Origin: Kordia sp964351775
Lineage (GTDB): Bacteria; Bacteroidota; Bacteroidia; Flavobacteriales; Flavobacteriaceae
Direction: 5' to 3'
Length of the DNA stretch: 46,367 nt
Assembly (NCBI GenBank): GCA_964351775.1
Contig: CAYGPQ010000029.1
Coordinates: forward strand, 1-46,367
A program made the position numbers and the translations under genes. The notes under the pieces were generated by a model, which was not told the DNA's origin, did not search any database, and saw only the letters and a program-made list of their open reading frames with translations. Shown piece after piece: positions 43,086 to 46,367 of this stretch (position 1 is the first letter of the stretch; every line of letters begins with the position of its first letter).

Positions 43086-44834
43086 ATGTACAGATCACAT
43101 AGTTGTGGTGAACTACGTTCGTCACACATTACACAAGAAGTGACCCTTTCAGGTTGGGTTCAAAAGTCTAGAGATAAAGGATTTATGATTTGGGTAGATC
43201 TTCGCGATCGCTACGGAATCACACAATTAATTTTTGATGAAGAACGCACACCTAAAGAAATGTTTGAAAAAGCAAAAACACTCGGAAGAGAATTTGTAAT
43301 TCAAGTAAAAGGAACCGTGATTGAGCGTGAAGCGAAAAACGCAAAAATGCCAACTGGCGACATTGAAATTCTTGTTACCGAATTGACACTTTTAAATGCT
43401 TCACTTTTGCCACCGTTTACAATTGAAGATGACACAGACGGCGGTGAAGATATTCGAATGAAATATCGCTACTTAGACATTCGTAGAAATCCTGTAAAAA
43501 ACAGTTTGATATTTCGTCATAAAGTATCGATGGAAGTTCGAAAGTACTTGTCTGCACAAGAATTTATAGAAGTTGAAACACCGTATTTAATCAAGTCTAC
43601 GCCAGAAGGTGCACGTGATTTTGTAGTGCCTTCTCGTATGAATGAAGGACAATTTTACGCATTGCCACAATCGCCACAAACCTTCAAGCAATTATTGATG
43701 GTTGGCGGAATGGACAAATATTTCCAAATTGTAAAATGCTTTAGAGACGAAGATTTACGCGCCGACAGACAACCTGAATTTACGCAAATTGACTGCGAAA
43801 TGGCGTTTGTAGAACAAGAAGATATCTTACATGTTTTTGAAGGATTAACACGTCACTTACTCAAAGAAATCAAAGGAATTGAATTGGAAAAATTCCCAAG
43901 AATGACCTACGATGACGCTATGAAAACTTACGGAAATGACAAACCCGATATTCGTTTTGGTATGGAATTCGGTGAGTTAAATGAAGTTGCACAACATAAA
44001 GAATTTGGCGTATTTAATTCGGCAGAATTAGTCGTTGGAATCGCAGTTCCTGGAGCCGCAAGCTATACACGTAAAGAAATCGACAAATTGATTGATTGGG
44101 TTCGACGTCCACAGGTTGGTGCGTTGGGAATGGTGTATGTAAAATGTAACGAAGACGGAACCTACAAATCGTCGGTTGATAAATTCTATGATCAAGACGA
44201 TTTGGCAAAATGGGCAGCAATAACTGGCGCAAAAGCGGGTGATTTAATCTGTGTATTATCTGGAAACACAAATAAAGTGCGTGCACAATTAAGTGCCTTA
44301 CGTATGGAACTCGCAACACGTTTAGGATTGCGAAATCCTAAAGAATTTGCACCATTATGGGTAATCGATTTTCCATTATTAGAATTGGACGAAGAAACTG
44401 GTCATTATCACGCAATGCACCATCCATTTACATCGCCAAAACCCGGGCAATTGGAATTATTAGATACCAATCCTGGTGAAGTAAAAGCAAACGCGTATGA
44501 TTTGGTCTTAAACGGAAACGAAATTGGTGGTGGATCTATTCGTATTCACGATAAAGAAATGCAAGCCACGATGTTTCGACATTTAGGATTTACCGAAAAA
44601 GAAGCAAAAGCGCAGTTTGGGTTCCTAATGGATGCTTTCCAATATGGAGCACCGCCACATGGTGGATTGGCTTTCGGGTTGGACAGATTGGTAGCTATTT
44701 TGGGTGGACAAGAAACGATTCGTGATTTCATTGCGTTCCCAAAAAACAATTCGGGTCGTGATGTGATGATTGATGCACCTGCACCAATTGACGATGCACA
44801 ATTAAAAGAATTAAACATCAAGCTTGATTTGTAG
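43086..44834 (+). CDS. aspS: Aspartyl-tRNA synthetase
   Basis: This 582-residue class II synthetase charges tRNA-Asp. An OB-fold anticodon domain (about 1-105, with VTLSGWVQKSRDKG) is followed by the catalytic domain with motif 2 FRDEDLRADRQPEFTQID, the bacterial GAD insertion (about 280-415), and motif 3 GLAFGLDRLVAILGG near the end. Length is that of bacterial AspRS. It is a single-gene unit, with terminators before and after. Confidence 0.97.
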   Translation: MYRSHSCGELRSSHITQEVTLSGWVQKSRDKGFMIWVDLRDRYGITQLIFDEERTPKEMFEKAKTLGREFVIQVKGTVIEREAKNAKMPTGDIEILVTELTLLNASLLPPFTIEDDTDGGEDIRMKYRYLDIRRNPVKNSLIFRHKVSMEVRKYLSAQEFIEVETPYLIKSTPEGARDFVVPSRMNEGQFYALPQSPQTFKQLLMVGGMDKYFQIVKCFRDEDLRADRQPEFTQIDCEMAFVEQEDILHVFEGLTRHLLKEIKGIELEKFPRMTYDDAMKTYGNDKPDIRFGMEFGELNEVAQHKEFGVFNSAELVVGIAVPGAASYTRKEIDKLIDWVRRPQVGALGMVYVKCNEDGTYKSSVDKFYDQDDLAKWAAITGAKAGDLICVLSGNTNKVRAQLSALRMELATRLGLRNPKEFAPLWVIDFPLLELDEETGHYHAMHHPFTSPKPGQLELLDTNPGEVKANAYDLVLNGNEIGGGSIRIHDKEMQATMFRHLGFTEKEAKAQFGFLMDAFQYGAPPHGGLAFGLDRLVAILGGQETIRDFIAFPKNNSGRDVMIDAPAPIDDAQLKELNIKLDL

Positions 44835-44883
44835 TTGATACACACATTATAAACGTTTATACGATTCATTTCGTATTGTATAT

Positions 44884-44911
44884 AAAACCTTGCTATTTGC
44901 AGGGTTTTTTT
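44884..44911 (+). terminator. Terminator of aspS
   Basis: A 9-bp stem AAACCTTGC/GCAGGGTTT (one G-T pair) with a 5-base loop, followed by T residues, lies 50 bp after the aspS stop. Confidence 0.85.
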
Positions 44912-44925
44912 ATTAAATTTAAAAC

Positions 44926-45465
44926 ATGCAAACAACCAAACTCAAATTTTTATTTCCTTTTGCGATCGTTTTAGCAATCTGTGTTTCATCTTGCGCAAAG
45001 CAACCAACAAAAGAAAATTTTATTCCAACCGAAAATGCTTTTTTAACCGATGCAGAATATATAGATCCAGCAAATTCGCAATTGTGTGAAGGTTTTGAAA
45101 TCTGTGACAAAAATTACATTCTTCAATACTACAATCCAGAAAGAGCCACATATAGCCAAGGCAAAAACGGATTGCGAAACTTTATCTTATCAAACTATAA
45201 AAATAAAAATTACACAGATTCTGGATACTTAAATATTCGGTTTATCATCAATTGCAAAGGTGAAGCTGGATGTTATGTAATTCATGAAAACGATCTGAAT
45301 TTAGTACCAAAAACATTCACGAAAGATCTAAAAGATCAATTATTTACGTTAACGACACAATTAAAAAAATGGAATTCGAACTTTACACGTGGTTTAGATC
45401 GCGATTCTTATATGTATATCTCTTATCGAATAGAAAATGGAAACATCACAGAAATTCTTCCTTAG
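44926..45465 (+). CDS. Lipoprotein, possibly TonB-C-like, unknown function
   Basis: This 179-residue protein has a lipobox VSSC (Cys23). The central part (about 100-130) has YLNIRFIINCKGEAGCYVIHEND, of the strand-turn-strand kind seen in TonB C-terminal domains and related energy-transducer-like proteins, and it includes a Cys pair. The match is weak and I do not name a function. Its last 29 bp overlap the next gene in another frame. Confidence 0.65.
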   Translation: MQTTKLKFLFPFAIVLAICVSSCAKQPTKENFIPTENAFLTDAEYIDPANSQLCEGFEICDKNYILQYYNPERATYSQGKNGLRNFILSNYKNKNYTDSGYLNIRFIINCKGEAGCYVIHENDLNLVPKTFTKDLKDQLFTLTTQLKKWNSNFTRGLDRDSYMYISYRIENGNITEILP

Positions 45466-46255
45466 TATATGTTTACTGATTTTAGTGTGTTCTTGTGAAA
45501 AAACCAAGAATCCTAAAGCGCAATCAATGGCGTGTTTTCAGTACGGAATGTCGCACTATCAAGGAACGCAAGAAAGCATTAACGCATTTGCAAAAGCTGT
45601 CGAATACGATCCGACGCACGCCGAATCATGGCGCGAATTGTCCATTCCGTTCTTAAAACGTGGAATGCCACATTTGTGGAAAAAATATATGGACAAAGCC
45701 ATTGAACTCGATCCGATTGCTTGGCAAGGCTACAGAGGTTACAACTATTTATGGTTTTATCGTGATTATAAAAGTGCCATTGCTGATTTTGATGCAACCG
45801 ATACATTAACGCCCAATTTTACAGATGCGCCACAGGGTCATAGTGTGGATTATTGGCGTGGAATTGCCTATTTAGGCTTAAAAGATTATAAAAACTCCAT
45901 TGCCTATTTCGACAAACACATTCAAAAAGAAATTGACGAAAGTGGTGAAGATTGGGTAGAACATGAAGCATTTTTGTATCGTGGAATTGCACATTATGAA
46001 GCTGGAAATCATGAAAAAGCACTAGAAAGCATCAATACGCTTTTAAAATACAACGCAGATTTTGCGGATGCGAAATATTACAAAGCGCTACTAATTGCTG
46101 AAAAAAATACTGCTGAAGCACTCGCAATTATCAATGAAGCCATCGAAAACTTTACCAATGGGTATTCCGATCAGCGACCGTATGTAGAGACCATTCGTCA
46201 GTTATATTTAGAAGATTATGAATTCCTGAAAGCAAAATTGGAATCGATAGATTAG
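45437..46255 (+). CDS. TPR-repeat lipoprotein
   Basis: This 272-residue protein has a lipobox LVCSC (Cys20) followed by about five TPR-type repeats, for example NAFAKAVEYDPTHAESWREL, YRDYKSAIADFDATDTLTPN and HYEAGNHEKALESINTLLKY. It is likely a periplasmic or outer-membrane scaffold for protein contacts. The start overlaps the preceding lipoprotein gene by 29 bp, suggesting translational coupling and joint function. Confidence 0.85.
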   Translation: METSQKFFLSICLLILVCSCEKTKNPKAQSMACFQYGMSHYQGTQESINAFAKAVEYDPTHAESWRELSIPFLKRGMPHLWKKYMDKAIELDPIAWQGYRGYNYLWFYRDYKSAIADFDATDTLTPNFTDAPQGHSVDYWRGIAYLGLKDYKNSIAYFDKHIQKEIDESGEDWVEHEAFLYRGIAHYEAGNHEKALESINTLLKYNADFADAKYYKALLIAEKNTAEALAIINEAIENFTNGYSDQRPYVETIRQLYLEDYEFLKAKLESID

Positions 46256-46320
46256 ATTTGTACTTTTAAAAAGATATTTTAGTGTTAGATGGACTAAAAA
46301 AGAGGTTTTTTTGATGGTGA

Positions 46321-46353
46321 GCTAAGATATTTGCTTTTTTAGCCTCTCTTTTT
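46321..46353 (+). terminator. Weak terminator-like hairpin
   Basis: GCTAA (46321-46325) pairs with TTAGC (46339-46343), followed by CTCTCTTTTT. The loop is long, so confidence is low. It would end the lipoprotein pair. Confidence 0.35.
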
Positions 46354-46367
46354 CTGAAGTATAGAAA

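Noticed and set aside
44014..44319. 101-residue minus-strand ORF
   Set aside because: It is antisense within aspS, and its composition mirrors that gene's codons.

Overview
The window is AT-rich chromosomal DNA from a marine-type member of the Bacteroidota, almost certainly the family Flavobacteriaceae. A Kordia-like genus is a low-confidence guess. The evidence is a FecI/FecR/TonB-dependent receptor cassette, a hybrid one-protein two-component system, TAnnTTTG-type promoters, many lipoproteins, weak Shine-Dalgarno use, and metal ABC permeases with C-terminal winged-helix-like extensions. I see no transposase, integrase, phage gene, rRNA or CRISPR array. One tRNA is present, tRNA-Asn(GTT).

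Layout. Positions 1-5200 hold an ECF sigma cassette: a divergent repeat lipoprotein, the sigma factor, a FecR-type anti-sigma and a TonB-dependent receptor. Two copies of one bipartite promoter (11-bp and 11-bp elements, 13-bp spacer) drive the lipoprotein and the fecR-receptor genes, and a 36-bp direct repeat flanks the cassette. Positions 5300-9360 carry a DPM1-like glycosyltransferase, a GT-C-like membrane protein, an SGNH hydrolase and a secreted TPR-like protein. Positions 9480-12790 carry a LytS/LytTR-type pair, then a 7-TM protein and an ABA4-like protein whose upstream region has a LytTR-style direct repeat. A TPR-HK-REC-AraC hybrid regulator follows (13095-15941), then a lipoprotein with an aerolysin-like segment (16257-17291) and a 0.75-kb non-coding stretch ending at the tRNA.

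Positions 18200-22230 hold rseP, an M1 aminopeptidase and a SCO1-like copper chaperone. Positions 22300-25140 hold feoA, feoB, a 40-residue Cys-rich Feo-associated peptide and a small membrane protein. Positions 25500-32430 (minus strand) form a Mn/Fe/Zn-type uptake region: a DtxR/MntR-like regulator with its own palindromic operators, an outer-membrane protein, a substrate-binding lipoprotein, an ATPase, an unknown secreted protein embedded in the operon, and two ABC-3 permeases. A polyprenyl synthase follows, then a TetR-TolC-MFP-RND efflux operon (33685-40526) with a probable TetR operator over its promoter.

Positions 40680-46260 hold a MORN-like secreted protein, a two-gene unit of a caspase-fold (clan CD-like) protein with a PepSY/YcdB-like partner, aspS, and two overlapping lipoprotein genes.

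The strongest leads are the ECF regulon read directly from duplicated promoters, the cytoplasmic caspase-like/PepSY-like pair, the aerolysin-like lipoprotein, the missing canonical start of the upstream ABC-3 permease, and two 8-bp TAGA tandem repeats that start exactly at stop codons.
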